From NCBI GenBank assembly GCA_019400425.1, contig JAFREE010000030.1:1-64000 (forward strand): a DNA stretch of 64,000 nucleotides. The letters run 5' to 3'. Position 1 is the stretch's first letter; each line of letters opens with the position of its first letter. Both the position numbers and the translations under genes were made by a program. This document shows, in pieces, positions 20,991-33,923 of this stretch. Origin of the DNA: Hymenochaete sp. R1. Taxonomy: Eukaryota > Basidiomycota > Agaricomycetes > Hymenochaetales > Hymenochaetaceae. The notes beneath the pieces were generated by a model, which searched no databases, had not been told where the DNA came from, and saw only the letters and a list, made by a program, of their open reading frames with translations.

Positions 20991-21759
20991 ATGGCCCTCG
21001 TTCCTCACAACTCTCTTCATCCTAACAGCTCTTACGATCACTCACTCTCCTCCAACACCATCGTTCAATCAAACCCTCATGTCTCTCTCCAGCTCTTGAA
21101 CACTCTCCTCTTCTTTTACGACGTACGTTCATCCATTCTCTCGCTATATCTGGTACTCATCTCCTTCTTTCACCCACTCACAGCAACGACGCGTCTGGGC
21201 GCAAAGGTCCCGCGCGAGCCTCGAACTCGCATACTCTCAAGGCCCTCTCCTCCTCCAACCCACCATCGGCGACATCTCCGATTCAGACGGCTCAGCTGCC
21301 TCCTTCTGCTCAGATTCATCAACTTCCTCCGATAACTCTAACGAACCCACCTTTCAAACATCTGACTCAGACTCAGGCTCACATCCGTCCTCTTCTTCAC
21401 TCCGAGTTAAACAGGAGGAACAAGACTGTGATACGTCCCTCTCAGGTCCCGTTAATCAATACTCTCGTTCCCACTCCCGTGCGCTCGTGCCGCTCACGCT
21501 CCGGGCCACAAACGCGGCCAAGGCACCCTCCTCGCGCTGGCTCAAACGCAAACAGTCCTTCAAACTCCACCTGGGCCCGCTCACGACCCACGCGCCGACG
21601 AGACCACGCCAGCGGCCGAAGGAGGACGGACCGGAACCCAGCGAGAGACTCTTGGATCTCTTCAACGATCTACTGGAGGCGAGGATGGAGAGCTGCATGC
21701 GCGTGTCGAGGCTTGTGAGGAGCGCCAATCGGTCGATGTTGAGGTCGTCCACGTTTTGA
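20991..21759 (+). CDS. Orphan Ser-rich protein
   Basis: There are two exons, 20991-21122 and 21184-21759, joined by a clean 61-nt intron, giving 235 residues. The N-terminus (MALVPHNSLHPNSS) precedes a short helix (LQLLNTLLFFYDQQRRVWAQ). Next comes a Ser/Asp-rich disordered middle (SDSSTSSDNSN, TSDSDSGSHPSSSS), then a basic segment (SSRWLKRKQSFKLHLGP) and a C-terminal amphipathic helix (SERLLDLFNDLLEARMESC). No known domain is recognised. The long open exon 2, CT-rich leader and good ATG context support a real gene, likely limited to related fungi. Confidence 0.7.
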
Positions 21760-23849
21760 GATCTGCGCTCATGCCTTACTCAAAAACGAACGAACGACAA
21801 AAAGACAAGGGGCTCGTTTCGGTTCTGGGATATAGAAGGTGATGGAAAACACAGTAGAAGAGTCGAGAATGTCTGGACCCACTCTTTGACGCCATAGAGA
21901 AGACTTGGAGAAATGCCCGATGATGTACGATACGCATTCTCACACGATCCCATGACCCCTCTACTATGACGAGCTTTGGATATGGATTTGGATATGGACA
22001 TGGACATGGACATGGGACGGCCCTCCTCGCCCGCCGAAGGGAAAGGGATTCTCGTCTTGAAACTCTATGAGGTCTCACGTCATGCAAGCACGCACACATG
22101 CCTTATCGCAGCCCAGCCCACAACCGTCATTATGCCGTATGAACGACCGGTCGGGTTGACCTTACGCTTCATCTCAATCTTATTAGAAAACGGACCAGGT
22201 GACCTGAAATGGTCCCGTCTGTGACGCGTTCGAGGGGGTAGGGGGGTTGGGGGCACAGGCCACAGGGTTTCGGTGGTTCAACTCTGGGAGGTGGTCCTCA
22301 TGTCCGGCCTCTTTCATATCATTTGGGTTTCAGTTTTTTGATTTCGTCCAGGTTTCGGTCGTGGATGTGCGCGTTCGTGCGTTCCTCTTTCGTCTATTTC
22401 CTTCTTATCGGTCTTTCGGTCTCTTGTCGTCTTTTTTTTTTCAATCCCTCGGTTCTGCCACAACCTATCGCGAATCGTCCTTTTCTCTTCATTATCGCTG
22501 GCCGTTGAGCCTGCTCGCGGCGGCAACGCGAGATGACACGGATTGGAGAAAGTTCAAGTTCAATATCAATGGCGGGGGGTAGGGTCATACACGAACCCCT
22601 TCCGTCTTCGCCATTTGTATTTCAGTTCAATCCCCTACGCCTCCCTTTCCCCCCATAAAAGTTGGTCTTTCGTATCCTATTTTATTACTTTCGGTTTCTT
22701 GTTTCACGCTTCTCGATCGTCTCTTTCCTCCGGTCTACCGCCTTCTGAATCTGATCATCTTCGTTTCTCATACCTGTTCTGTTCTTCCATCTCGCCCCAC
22801 TTTTCCCCACTTACGCTCCTTCACTCACTCTTCTTTCCCCGCTCAATCTCAATCTCAACCTCATATTCGTCTTTGTCTTTGTCTTTGTCTTTGTCTTTGC
22901 CCCGTACCATGGCCAATAATCTGTCCATCATCTCATCTCATCTCATCACTCCGCATCCTATACACAAACTCATCCCCTTTCCTTTCTTTCCTCGTAATGT
23001 CTGCTTTCGTTCGCCAAACTACCTCTCCTCCTTCGCCCGAGCCTTCCGCCCTTTTCTTTGTTCGATCATCTCTTCGCGTCTCCCCCTCCTCCTCCTCTTC
23101 TTCTTTTGATTTATCTTCGTCTTCATCATCTTCTCCACCGTCTTCTCTTCTCTTCTCTTCTCCTTTCTTTTCACGCGCGAACTAAATCGCCATATCGTTC
23201 ATATTTTTTTTTTCATATTCGAGTCTTACCTACCGCTACCGCTACCACTACCACCATCACCACCATCGCATAAACGAAACGAAGATGTAAAGATGTAAAG
23301 ATGTAAAGAATCTAAAGATGTACTCCATAACGCAATTGTTTTGTTATTTTTCTTTTTTTTTTGGAGCAGGCGGGGGAGGGGGGGGACGTATTGCGTACTT
23401 AAAATACAAAGAAAAGATTGAGACTGAATGGCGACGCATTAATGTTGGTTCGATTTCCGAGTCGTGTTGCTTGCCAAGTTGCTTGACGCCAATGAGCACG
23501 GCCGGGCGGGGTGCAGTTTGGTACATCGGTACTTTAATGTTGGTATTGCTGTGTCCGAAAGTTGACTTGTTTCTGAGTCGGGTTGATTTAGTAGCTTATG
23601 GCTTGCGGGTGGTGGCACGGAGGGACGAACGAGCGGATGAGCGAACGAGGGAAGACAAGACGAGTCGATAAAAAAGAATAGATAGACGAGGTTGTAGATA
23701 GTGATACGTATACTTATGAGAAACGGTCCTCCAAGTCCTTTTTCTACCTCCTATAACGATTATGAATATCCTACAGACCAAGCAAGGCCTAGGGAATCCC
23801 AACAGACGCAAAAGCCGGCCAAACAATAAATTTAAAAAGAAAAAGATTT
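21760..23849. other. 2.1-kb region between convergent genes with CT-rich transcription-unit-like segment
   Basis: Both neighbours end here, so no promoter is required, yet about 22290-23270 is strongly pyrimidine-rich on the plus strand. It includes a CTTTGT tandem tract near 22870-22897. This resembles the leaders found before real starts in this window. It is followed by an AGATGTAA tandem repeat near 23282-23310 and an AT-rich stretch. A Kozak-like ATG (taccATGGcc) lies at about 22909. It may be a non-coding transcript or a small-protein gene. Confidence 0.4.
22998..23185 (+). CDS. Possible small Ser-rich protein
   Basis: A 62-codon frame, MSAFVRQTTSPPSPEPSA and then a Ser-rich low-complexity half, sits inside the CT-rich segment. 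Ser-rich translation is expected from any CT-rich DNA, so this is weak. It is kept only because the surrounding DNA looks like a leader followed by a trailer. It could equally be an upstream or chance frame in a non-coding RNA. Confidence 0.15.
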
Positions 23850-25560
23850 TCACAACAGCCCCGCCGCTCTCAAGTCCTGCTGCAACCTCCTCTCTCCCTC
23901 GATCGCCTCCCTCACGATCCTCTCCCGATCCGGATGGTCAGGCGGGATACTCCTCAACACCTCCGCCTCGATGCTCTCCTCCGCCCTCGCCTCGTCCTCG
24001 AACTCCTCATCGTCCATCGAGTGCCGCCCCCGCCCGGAAGACCGCACCCGATCGAAGTTCTCGTCATACTCGAAGAGGAGCTGCTGGTCCCCGTCGATGT
24101 GGTGCGAGCGGGAGAGGCCGAGGCCTTGTTGGATGCTTTGGACGGTGGGGAGGCGCAGGCCGAGGGTACGTTCGAAGTGGGCGGCGAAGCTGCTTTGGTG
24201 AGCGTGTTGAGAGGTGCTTGATGAAGTGGTGGTGGCGGGAAGGGGGATAGGGGCGGAGGGGTTCTCGAGGTGGGAGGAGAGGATGGAGCGTTCCCAGCGT
24301 TTGATGCGCCAGAACCCGAGGAAAGAGTTTAAGAGGACGAACCAACCTGGGGAAATGATCGAGTCAAACAATACTCGAATATTGAATTCGGGTGAATTGA
24401 TCACTTACCGATGGTCATTAGTAAAAAGGCAAGCCACTCGGTGGTAAAGTCTCCCGACCAGGCAGTGGTTTCCGAGGACCCATCAGACGTAGAGCTGGGG
24501 AAGAACGTGGCGTTAGGATGTTGACCGAACCACGCATCCGCTTCAGCAGCCGTTTCGAACGACGGGAGGGGTTCTGCAGCACCATCGTCGGATGAAGTGC
24601 TCCAAGTACCCCCAGAGTTCCCAATCTCTTCCCGCCCACTTTTTAAAGCGAACCCGTACTGCACAAGGGTGAGACCCAAGCCCGCTCGCGCACCCAGCTT
24701 GGCTGCGTGTGAGGTGTGGAGGAGGTACGTGAGCAAGAAGCCCACGAACTGGAATGAGATTGAAACTAGCATATTCCATAGGAAAGAGAATAAAGTTCCA
24801 GTTGCTAGGTTGTCAATGAGTACTTCTCCCGGTACCATCATACCAGGAGACAGTGACGATGGCGCATGGACTGTTGTTTCCCAATATGGCGGGACTGCAT
24901 CAGCTTGGGCGGCAGCATACGTCGGAGGCGCATCCTTCAAAGCATCTTCAGGTTGGACGTAGATGCTGTCTTCTGCAGTAGAAATATATTAGATCAAGTG
25001 TGCGTTCCCATAGCATGGTACACGCCGAGCGTACCATCTCTGATCTGCCTTGGCAAAGTGGGCTTCGCAGACACATTCGCGAATACACCATCATTCCCAC
25101 CGCCCCCAACAACCCTCCGACTACCACCCGGCGCTGCTATCCTATCAGCAATCCTTGCCGGTAACACTCGTTTCACCCATGAAAGCCCGGGCCTGCTGTT
25201 ACTCGGACGAGGTCCCACGATAGGTCCATCAGGTATGACACCGTTCGAATTGCCCCAGTCATTGCTTATCGCGCGGTCTCTTCTTGGAGGAGATCCAGGC
25301 GGAGGGTAGTCGTATCTATCCGATTCAAAGTCGTAAGCGGCTCGGGTACTGGCGTTGCGTGAATGAGGTGGACGGCCTGAGAGCGTGGCGGGAATGGGAT
25401 CAACAGTGGAGACACCATACTCGGAAGAGCTTCTCCTTCGAGGATTTAGTGGACTTGACTCATGAGAAGCATCGTCTTCATCGTCGCTGGCTTCGAAAGC
25501 GGCTTCCAGTTCATCCTCTTCGGCATGAGACGCTGGGTTGGGTAAGGAGGTGTAGCGCAT
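23850..25560 (-). CDS. BSD2: Bsd2/NDFIP-type ubiquitin-ligase adaptor (metal homeostasis)
   Basis: Bsd2 proteins are Golgi/endosomal adaptors that recruit Rsp5/NEDD4 E3 ligases to metal transporters and other cargo. There are three exons, 25560-25035, 24972-24409 and 24346-23850 (528 residues). The ATG lies in an excellent context (GCCGCCATGC). The N-terminal third is acidic and disordered. Two adjacent PY motifs, APPTYAAAQ and VPPYWET, would bind WW domains. They are followed by the NDFIP core: IDNLATGTLFSFLWNMLVSI, FQFVGFLLTYLLHTSHAAK, and a third membrane segment split by the last intron (EWLAFLLMTIG / WFVLLNSFLGFW). The C-terminal tail is charged and carries a second acidic segment. Three membrane helices and the paired PY motifs make the assignment strong. 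Confidence 0.92.
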
Positions 25561-25976
25561 GGCGGCAGATCTTAGATCTCGAAGAGCTTCTGCGCTTGTC
25601 TTGGTCGGGTCGACGGCACTGGTGTGTTTGATGTTATGAAAAAAAGTAAGGAATGTAGTAAGTATGTGAGCCTATGCAAGTTTGACTAGGGGTGAAAGAG
25701 GGAGACTAAGAGAGAGAGATGCAAAGAACAAGTTTGTGAGTGAGCAATCGTGATGCGATGCGCTGCGCAGGCTTAGGCTCGTTGCCTGATTACATAAAAC
25801 ACTCGAGGCACTGTTGGCAGATTCTAGAATTTCTTAAATCATGAATGCCTACTTGTCACCTTGATTTTGCAGTCGCCCGGAAAATAAATACAAGCCGCTA
25901 TGTAGATAATGTTGATGTTTTGTGTAACAAGTCTACGCACATACAAAAAAGGTACAAATTTACTCATTGCTTCGTG
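25561..25976. other. Intergenic region, BSD2 promoter and PheRS-beta 3' end
   Basis: This is 416 bp with a GA-rich stretch at about 25690-25725. It contains no gene-like frame. Confidence 0.35.
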
Positions 25977-28315
25977 TCACGGATTGACCCATACCGGCCT
26001 TACTTCCTTCTTGAATGGCTCCAAATTCAATTCCAACGCTGAACAGGGGAAACCAATCTCGAAGTTCTCTAGTACAGCCGGGTGCAGAATCCCTAACACT
26101 CCGATGACTCTGTCGTTCGATCCTCCTTTGAAAGCATCTTTGACTTCATCCACGACTTTGGAGATCGAAGATCGCTTGCCTTCCCTCTGGCCGCCAAGCT
26201 CACGGTAATGAACGGTAGCAGCTCGTCCAGGGAAGAAAGTTGGATCTAACGAAGTGCCATTCAGTATCATCTTCACTCCCGTTCGAGGATCCATTACGTA
26301 CCCTCTTTTTCTTTCAGGTAGTATCCGTGAGGGGCTTGGGAATCCGAAGCTGAAATCCTCGGAATCTCGAGCATTTGCATGAGTCTGTCAAGCAATCCAT
26401 GCACAATCTCGAACCCCGCGGTTCTGTTACACCACACGGCTGCTGCATGCCGCACATTCTTCGCCTGCCTTTCCGACGTCTTGTCCTTAAACACAACATC
26501 GGACGTTTCGAAAATCTTTATTGGAAGCGAATGAGATCGGTTCTCCCGGACAGTCTTTAGCAGGCCTGGAAGTAGCGAAGTTCGAACAACTTGGAACTCG
26601 AGAGTTTTCGGGTTTGCGATTTTCACCACGTGAGAGTTATCGTCTTTTCGGTTGAGCCATGCAAAATTTTCTTCGTGGGAACAGAGAATGAAAGGTAAGA
26701 CCTCCACCCAACCGGCGTGAGCCCACTCCTGGCGGACGAGATCACTAATTTTGCTGACAGCAAGTGCTTGTGCAACGGTGTTTGACCCGGGGAACGTCTT
26801 TGGAAGGTTGTTGAATCCATAAGCAATAGCAGCATCCTCCATGATATCACACTCGTGCATAATATCAGGTCGTGTACAGGGAACGTCAATATCAATAATG
26901 TCTTTATCTTCTTCACTCTTCGAGGCAGATAGTGTCATCTTCTGCAGCAGAGCAGTGATAGTTGGGGCGTCGAGGTTCGTCCCGGTGCACGAGCTTATGT
27001 ATGAGGCGTGAGCCGTAAAATGTGTAGACGCAACATCAGGCGTCATTCTAGCTGTTCCGTCAGGGTATATGATTTTGACTGGTTCGATACTATAGAAACA
27101 GTGATAAGAAAGCGTTTTTCGTAACAGACTAACTCACGTACGCGAATGGCTCTTCACAGTACTCGGAAAACATAGTTGCAATAATGTTCACAACAATTCC
27201 TAGTTTTGTTTGATCGGTTGCCGTCACATCCACAAATATGTTCCTGGTGTTGAGCGTAATTTTGCTGTGCTCAGAGTTGATAATCGGGGGCATGGAGAGG
27301 ACCACGTCATTCTGGTCATAGATGATGGGATAGACGGGCGAGTCCCTTATGATTGGCAGATATCTGGACAAATGCTTATCTGACTAGTGCAAGATGAGTT
27401 GATTATCTAGCCTGATAGACTTTGGATAGAGCTCTTACTTCGTAGACGGACATTAATTCTTCAGCAGTGTATTCCCTGGCCTTGTTCAGAGGTACGAATT
27501 TGATTTTTTGGGGTTGACGTGCGTCATAAAGGAAAGGGGGCTTGAGTGTATCAAGGTCATGGGTACCGATTGCAACCAATTGTCTGCGCCGGCATAAATT
27601 TTGATGAAGCTTGTCCTGAAGATCGATGAACGAGTCATAGCTCCTCTGCGTAAACTTCACGTTTCGAAGAATAGCACCAGCAAAGTAGGGTCGGATCCTT
27701 CGGGTCTGTATTCACCTTAAGTTAATGCCCAAGACTGAAGAAATCAGATACATACCTCTTTGTCCACCGTCACAGTTAAGAGCTCAGATTCACCACCAGG
27801 AGGCAGTCTGAGTGCGTATGGTTTAGCCCGATCGAGACCCAGGTAAATGCGCAAAGCTCTCGCGATTCCCTCGATGCACAGCAAGTCATACCTGAGGACG
27901 ATCTAAGGGCGTATGTCAAGATAGTGACTTGGTAAAGAATCTCACCGATTGGCAGGTACTTCGATTTTGAGTTGCTGTGAGACGGAATAGAAACATGCTG
28001 ACTACGGAAAGACGTAGAGAAGCAGACTCACTGGCCGTTCAGCCGGCAAACCTTTCTTGATAGCGGTTTCCACCTCTTCAGTCGTCTGCGAGAACAGTGC
28101 TCAGTCTGAGAGTTCCCAAGCCCGGTAACGGCAAAGGAAGGAAGCTTACGTCCTCGTCCAGTTCAAGACCATAATCGAAACAGAGTTGGTCAAATTCAAG
28201 CGTGGCTTTTCTTTCAATCAGAACCGAATCCACTATCAGAGATAAGTAAATACACACTGTATTCGCGGCCTAGCCGTTCCCAAAGGTCTGCTTTGTCTAC
28301 GGTTATGGTCGGCAT
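25977..28315 (-). CDS. FRS1: Phenylalanyl-tRNA synthetase beta subunit, cytosolic
   Basis: PheRS charges tRNA-Phe as an alpha2-beta2 tetramer. The beta subunit provides the B3/B4 editing domain. About ten exons add up to roughly 600 residues, as expected. It opens [19 protein letters not shown] and continues [33 protein letters not shown] (B1), [19 protein letters not shown] (B3/B4) and [19 protein letters not shown] (B5). The catalytic-like domain includes [21 protein letters not shown] and [18 protein letters not shown], then HYRELGGQ and [17 protein letters not shown] near the C-terminus. Introns are 50-70 nt, with an early one between REYT and TLEFDQ. The alpha-subunit gene lies 16 kb away at 44463. 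Its promoter is shared with the ankyrin gene, 224 bp away. Confidence 0.95.
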
Positions 28316-28539
28316 GATTATGGGAGGTCGAGTCAGAGAAAGGAAATAACGTTTGTAGTATGTATTATGATAGTACTATTATATGATGAGTCGCTTAGCC
28401 GTTTACACGTGCCCGTGCCCAACTCTGCCTCAGTCATTTGCATCTGCGTAAATAGAGCATCGCCATTCCACTTCTAGCCCATTTACCTGCTTCAAGCATC
28501 ATTCTGGTCCTTCTATCAACACTTTCTTATCTTGCCATC
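28316..28539. promoter_or_regulatory. Short bidirectional promoter, FRS1 / ankyrin gene
   Basis: Only 224 bp separate the two divergent start codons, so regulatory sequence must be shared. An ACACGTGCCC element (CACGTG core) occurs at about 28406. Confidence 0.5.
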
Positions 28540-30550
28540 ATGGCAGAGAAGGACACGTCTGCTAGGCTGCGCCGAGCGGTCAAAGGTATGTACGTCGCGC
28601 TTTTCACAGCAACCTCGTCCATCCTTAATGCATTTGAGCAGAGAACAATCTATTTCTCGTCAAACGCCTTATCGAGCGGACAGATATACGGAATCCAGAC
28701 CCAAGTACTCGTCGATATACCTCGCTGGCCTGGGCTGCGGTCTTGGGGCACGAAGAGACGTTTGAGTTTCTGCTGTACGCCGGGCATGACGACGAAGAGC
28801 TCAGCAGAGTGTGTACCCCTTCTGCGTTTGATTATACCCCACGACTGATCGGAATTCACATTCTTGCGCGTATAGGATGCGGACAATAATACCATCCTTA
28901 TACTGTTAGCAGAACTTCGACCGGGGGCTTACAGCCCCTTTGCATCAACCAATGAGCATCCTGATCTCATGGGTGCAGCATTGCGAATGGCCCGAATGTA
29001 CTACGAACGGTATCCATTCATTTTAGAGTGGTCTAATGTGCAAGGGAAGACCGCCTTGCATGCCGCCGCATTGAAGGGAAATGATGATTTCGCAGCCGTA
29101 TGTCGTTTTCCGAGGATACTCTGTCATGTGTACATTGACTTTCGTCGATCAAGATGCTTTGCGAATTCGGCGCCGATTTTGACTTACCGGACAATCTCGG
29201 AAACACGCCTTTGCATTAGTGAATACTCTAATTTCTTGTTCATGATATTCGACTGAAAGTTGTGTATCCAGTGCGAGCGCATGGGGTCATCACGCTGTGA
29301 ATATACTTCCTTCTACTAAGACTACTCAAGCTTACCACACAAAAAGGTCGTACAGTTGCTCATTGAAAGAGGTTGCCAATTTGCTTCTCGAAATCACGAA
29401 GGTTTCACTGCCTCTGACTACGCATATACGTAAGTGCAGTTGTTGCATTCCCTTACCATCTGAGCCAATCGTTCCCTAGTCACTCGACTTTGACGACTCT
29501 AGAGGAAGCCGCTCGACTTCACTTTGAGAACAAGAAAAATGCACGACGTCAACGAAATCAACAGCTGAAGAGTATGTGATGCACGATTTCGTTTGTTGCG
29601 CAAAGTGTTAACTCCGGAGCGATTCAGATGGCACGAAGGCAACCACGCGCACACGCAGTTCCTCAAATGCCAATAGGTCAAACCCTCTTGGAGCCTCAGA
29701 CATTGGACCATCAACCTTGTTCGTAGCATCTCCATAGCGTGTTGCTCATATCATTCATCGTCTTTTTAGACCTACATACAAACCTCTGCCTCAAGAACCG
29801 CCACCCTTGAATCATGCTCATTCCTTCACCACTTCTCCATTACCATCCAGGATGTTGGGGTTGCCTACATTGAACCCAGGAAATGTCTTATCGCCAATCG
29901 CGACCCGAGTCAGAGAGCAGGATGCAGACGCAATAGCAGAGTACAAGAAACGAAACAGGTCCGGGAGTGCAGGCACGCAAACTTCAGATTCAAAATCTAC
30001 CACGAATGGGACGAGCACCGCACCATCACTTATCTCATCCGCCAACACTGCACCAACGCCGAACATTTCGTTAGCAGATCGACGCCTGAGGCCATCGTTC
30101 TCAGCTGCGCAGCTTCGAAGCAGCCCTACCGTCCCCATTCCAGAGATCCATGAAGCACTTGACACACAGCTGTCCCGAAACCGTTCGGGAACTGCACCTA
30201 TACCTGCCCGGACCCAGTCATCACCTTTAGAGCCGACATCTCCACCCACCATTGATTCTGTGGCGGACAAGCAAGCGCTAGAACGAAAACCTTCTGCCAG
30301 ACGGGTAGGAACGGTGCCAGCTCGGCCACAAGGAAATGGTGGCTTTACAGGACCTCCAAGTGACTATGCTGTCTTTCCCGAACCACCGAATTCGATTGCA
30401 TCTCGTATGTTTGAACAGTCAACGCCGTCGAAGTCAAGTACCCGCCGTGCTGCGTTTGCCATTTTATCGAAACCCCTTCCAAGTATTGATGGGTCTAAGA
30501 CACCGCGAGAACACCGACGAACTGCCTCAGATAATCGAGGTGGCGTGTAG
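28540..30550 (+). CDS. Ankyrin-repeat protein, AVO2-like (possible TORC2 subunit)
   Basis: Multiple exons (about eight) encode an N-terminal ankyrin block and a long disordered tail. The start MAEKDTSARLRRAVK joins to ENNLFLVKRLIERTDIRNP, YTSLAWAAVLGHEETFEFLL, NTILILLAELRPG, SNVQGKTALHAAALKGND, LCEFGADFDLPDNLGNTPLH, SAWGHHAVVQLLIERGCQF and NHEGFTASDYAY. These are five to six ankyrin units. The last exon (from about 29797) is Ser/Thr/Pro-rich, with motifs such as RNRSGSAGTQTSDS and KSSTRRAAFAILSKPLPS, typical of phosphorylated tails. Mushroom homologues of this architecture are commonly called Avo2, a non-essential TORC2 subunit. I base that on overall resemblance, and a generic ankyrin protein cannot be excluded. 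The join near 29740 is uncertain. Confidence 0.8.
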
Positions 30551-30993
30551 GACGCTCAGTCTTCTCTCTCTCTTCAAAGTGTATTTTCTACCTTTCTTTC
30601 CTTTCGTTTGATTATGTACACACTTCTACACCGATGCTGTTGCCAGATACGCATATCATTTCTATGCTTGTACTTTTCTACGCTTGCTTTCCATTTTTGC
30701 ACATCTAGCTCGTCTCCTTTTCCTCAAATTGTTGTTTTGTAGAAATTAGGTGTATTTCTTGCATGGCATGTTCATGTGTACGGAGCAAAAGAATGTTCGA
30801 TGCACGTCCGTGAATATCGGGGTTTCTGTACACGTACTACTTATTGAGGAAGCTGCATGATCGATCGACATTTCAGCGCCAGATGCGCTAGCGCACGCTC
30901 TGGAATGGAATGGGTGCCCTAACTCGTTCATCTCTCTTAGAGAGCACACCCCGTCTTATTTTCATCCCCTCGTCTCTTTCTCTCCTCCTCATC
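30551..30993. other. Intergenic region, ankyrin 3' end and transporter promoter
   Basis: This is 443 bp of AT-rich then CT-rich DNA. The CT-rich part (about 30955-30990) runs into the transporter start. No gene is seen. Confidence 0.35.
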
Positions 30994-33539
30994 ATGAGCG
31001 TGTCTCCAGCTCCGGACTCGGATCCTACGACACAAATGACGTGGCCGACGAGCACGAGCACGACGAGTTTGGTTGGTCGTGTTGATAGTCAAGCCCAGCT
31101 TTCACAACAAGATCGGTACAAGAAAGTTACGAAAGGGAAGAATACACAGGGTGCTCATGTACAATCATCGAGTAGTCGCCCTCGACCTGACCAAAGGGTC
31201 AACGAGATTGGACGCACACTGCTATCTTCTTACCAACTGTTCTATTTGAGTGTCTCCATGGCTGGTGCACAAGTGGCATGGACAGTTGAGCTCGGGTGAG
31301 TACTTCCGATGTACTACGTTATCAACAAATGCAGAGAAAGGCTGACCGAATACTTTGAAATAGCTATGGCACCCCGTTCTTGCTAGATTTGGGATTGTCT
31401 GAACAAGTGACGAGTCTAGTCTGGCTTGCAGGTCCAATAAGCGGACTCGTTGCGCAACCTCTCATCGGTACGCTCGGTCAAGTTCGGTGGCACGCGGCTC
31501 GTGATACTCAGTGACTTTTACGTAGGCGCCATCTCGGATTCTTCAACCTCGCGGTATCGTCGGCGATTTTGGATCGCAACTTCGACTGCAGTGCTTAGCT
31601 TCTCAGCTCTTATACTAGCATATTGTCAGGAACTAGCGGCTTTCTTTGTTGACATACTCGGAGGGGGCGAAGGATCCTGGGACCCTAAGAGGCATGCTGA
31701 GGTATGTCTTACTAATATACAATTCAGTGGTTTGTACTAATTATATATTTGAAGGTCAATAATACAGCTATTGCTTTCGCGGTTATTGCATTCTACTTCC
31801 TGGATTTCTCTCTCAACGCTCTTCAAGCCTCCCTCCGAAATTTACTTTTGGATGTTACTCCGCCTTCCCAACTCAACTCTGGTAATGCGTGGCATGGAAG
31901 AATGACGCATGCAGGAAACATAATTGGTTATGGTTTTGGTGAGCTACTTCGAGAGTCCCATTATATCTAGCTAATACTCTCATTTACCTCAAGGATTCTT
32001 CCCCTTGGCCAAACTACCTGTGTTACGTCTTCTTGGGGGGACTCAGTTCAGGAAATTCTGTGTGGTTGCAATCATTATCTTAGTCGTTACGGTCGGAACA
32101 ACTTGCATCGCACAAGACGAGAAGGCGAGTGAGAAGGACTTAAGAAAGGAGGAACAGCGGAGGTGGGTGCATAGCTCATTGAACTTGTTCGCCTTTCATA
32201 GCAAATTATCAGCAAATTGGTCGATGTCGTGAAGAATATTTGGAGCGCTGTTGTCCACCTTCCCAAGCCAATTAGGCGAGTCTGTTACGTTCAAGTATTC
32301 GCGTTTATGGGTTGGTTCCCATTTCTGTTCTATGCGTGGGTTGCCGGTTATCAGATTTTATTTGTTCATGTCTAAAGTGCAACCAGGACCACCTATGTCG
32401 GTCAAGTATTAGCGAGAGAGACGGGGAAAGAGCCAACAGCTGAAGATGCTACTCGCATGGGTGACCTTGCTCTTCTTTGGTTCAGTATTGGTGATACTTT
32501 TCGAAACTGTAGTTCGATTGAAGGCTGATTCATAATTCAATAGTCGCGGTGATTGCTGGAACTATTCTTCCGTCCTTGGCGAGGCGAGATCAGAGATTGA
32601 TGGTCCATGACGGGGTCGAAGACGAAGACGAAGAGATCACGCGACTTCATAACACAGTCCGAGAGTGGCGCGCCGAAGCTGCCAAAAAGAACCGCCCTTT
32701 TAGACTGCCCCATATGCCGTTCATGCTTCGGAATATTTGGACTGGTGCCATGCTCCTTTTCACTATTCTGACCTTTTCAACGTTTTTCATCAATACCCTT
32801 ATACAAGCTATCGTCATGGTTAGTCTTGTGGGCGTATGTTGGGCTGTTGCATGCTGGGTACCATTTGCCATCATTATGGAGGTAAATAATAAAATTTCAT
32901 CTGCCTTTATCCATGATTCAGCAACACATTTTAGTTCCTTAAAGAAATGGGTGAAGTAGGGAACTCTGCATCAGTGCCGGAAGAGCAAACTTCGGCGAAC
33001 GGACCTGGAAGCCGTAACCACTTCCGCAACGTATCAATGCCGGAGGAACATCGGTGGCGACGCCAAACCGAGCGTCAACCTCTTCTTCGTCGACGGTCAC
33101 TTGGTCCGGATGGTGACGATGTCTCGGATTCGGTAATCCCAAAGAAAATTGCAGGTGGCACAGTGTTAGGAATCCACAATTTGGCGATTGTGATGCCTCA
33201 ATTCCTAGTGAGTACATCGCTTTTCATGTGCAAAGTAATGTACAGAAGAGGATTAGGTCGCTGTTGCTGCCAGCATCATTTTTAAGATTGTCGACTCTTC
33301 AACGGATCCCAACAATCATAACACGTATCTAGGTAAGAACGGTGTTGCATGGGTCCTTAGATTCGGCGGACTCTGTACTCTTGTAAGCATACAACATGTC
33401 GGTTGTGCAGCTTGAACCTTAACATTACTTTTAGATAGGTGCCTTGTTTGCAAGGAGGGTTCCACCAACAAAGACAGAAAAAGACATGCGCCGTCGTCTA
33501 GGGGAGATGGAGTTACTTCGAGAACATCCGTCCCTTTGA
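30994..33539 (+). CDS. Sucrose/glycoside-type MFS transporter (Sut1/GPH-like)
   Basis: This is a polytopic permease of the sucrose-H+ symporter type, with about 600 residues in more than ten exons. After a disordered cytosolic N-terminus come the first helix (LLSSYQLFYLSVSMAGAQVA) and the family signature TVELGYGTPFLLDLGLSEQ. Next are LVWLAGPISGLVAQPLIGAISD with SRYRRRF, the typical MFS loop 2-3 motif. Helices such as ILAYCQELAAFFVDIL, AFAVIAFYFLDFSLNALQA and FCVVAIIILVVTVGTTCIA follow, then the fungal second half (VCYVQVFAFMGWFPFLFYAT, TYVGQVL). A long polar central loop (about 32960-33120) separates helices 10 and 11. The C-terminus is RRLGEMELLREHPSL. Relatives import sucrose or alpha-glucosides; the substrate here is inferred only. 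Confidence 0.88.
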
Positions 33540-33923
33540 GGTGATGAATATTGAATGCGATAGTTTCGATTTTATGGTCTTTCTGCCTTTCTACGCCCTT
33601 CCTGTGCCGTTTAGTCACGTCCCTCTTGGGTCTCAGTCGTCGATACTCACTTCGATCGCATTGCATTGTGTACATTAGCCTGGCATGATTTTACAACTTT
33701 GATGACTTTTTGGTTTATTTTATCGGTACTATCGATATCAATATTTGAAATGTGACACTCAGCCCACGAGACACACGGCGAAATCCCAATCACTAGCGTG
33801 CCTTGTGGCCACAAACTCCACAGGAATTGTAGTGAGTGCCAGATTCTCCTCGGACGATACAAGAAATCGTGTGAATGATATCACTGAAAACGATCTCAGC
33901 TTGTCAGAAAAAAATGATTTGTC
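33540..33923. other. Convergent intergenic region, transporter / DPH6
   Basis: These 384 bp between two 3' ends hold AT-rich trailers, with nothing else recognised. Confidence 0.35.
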
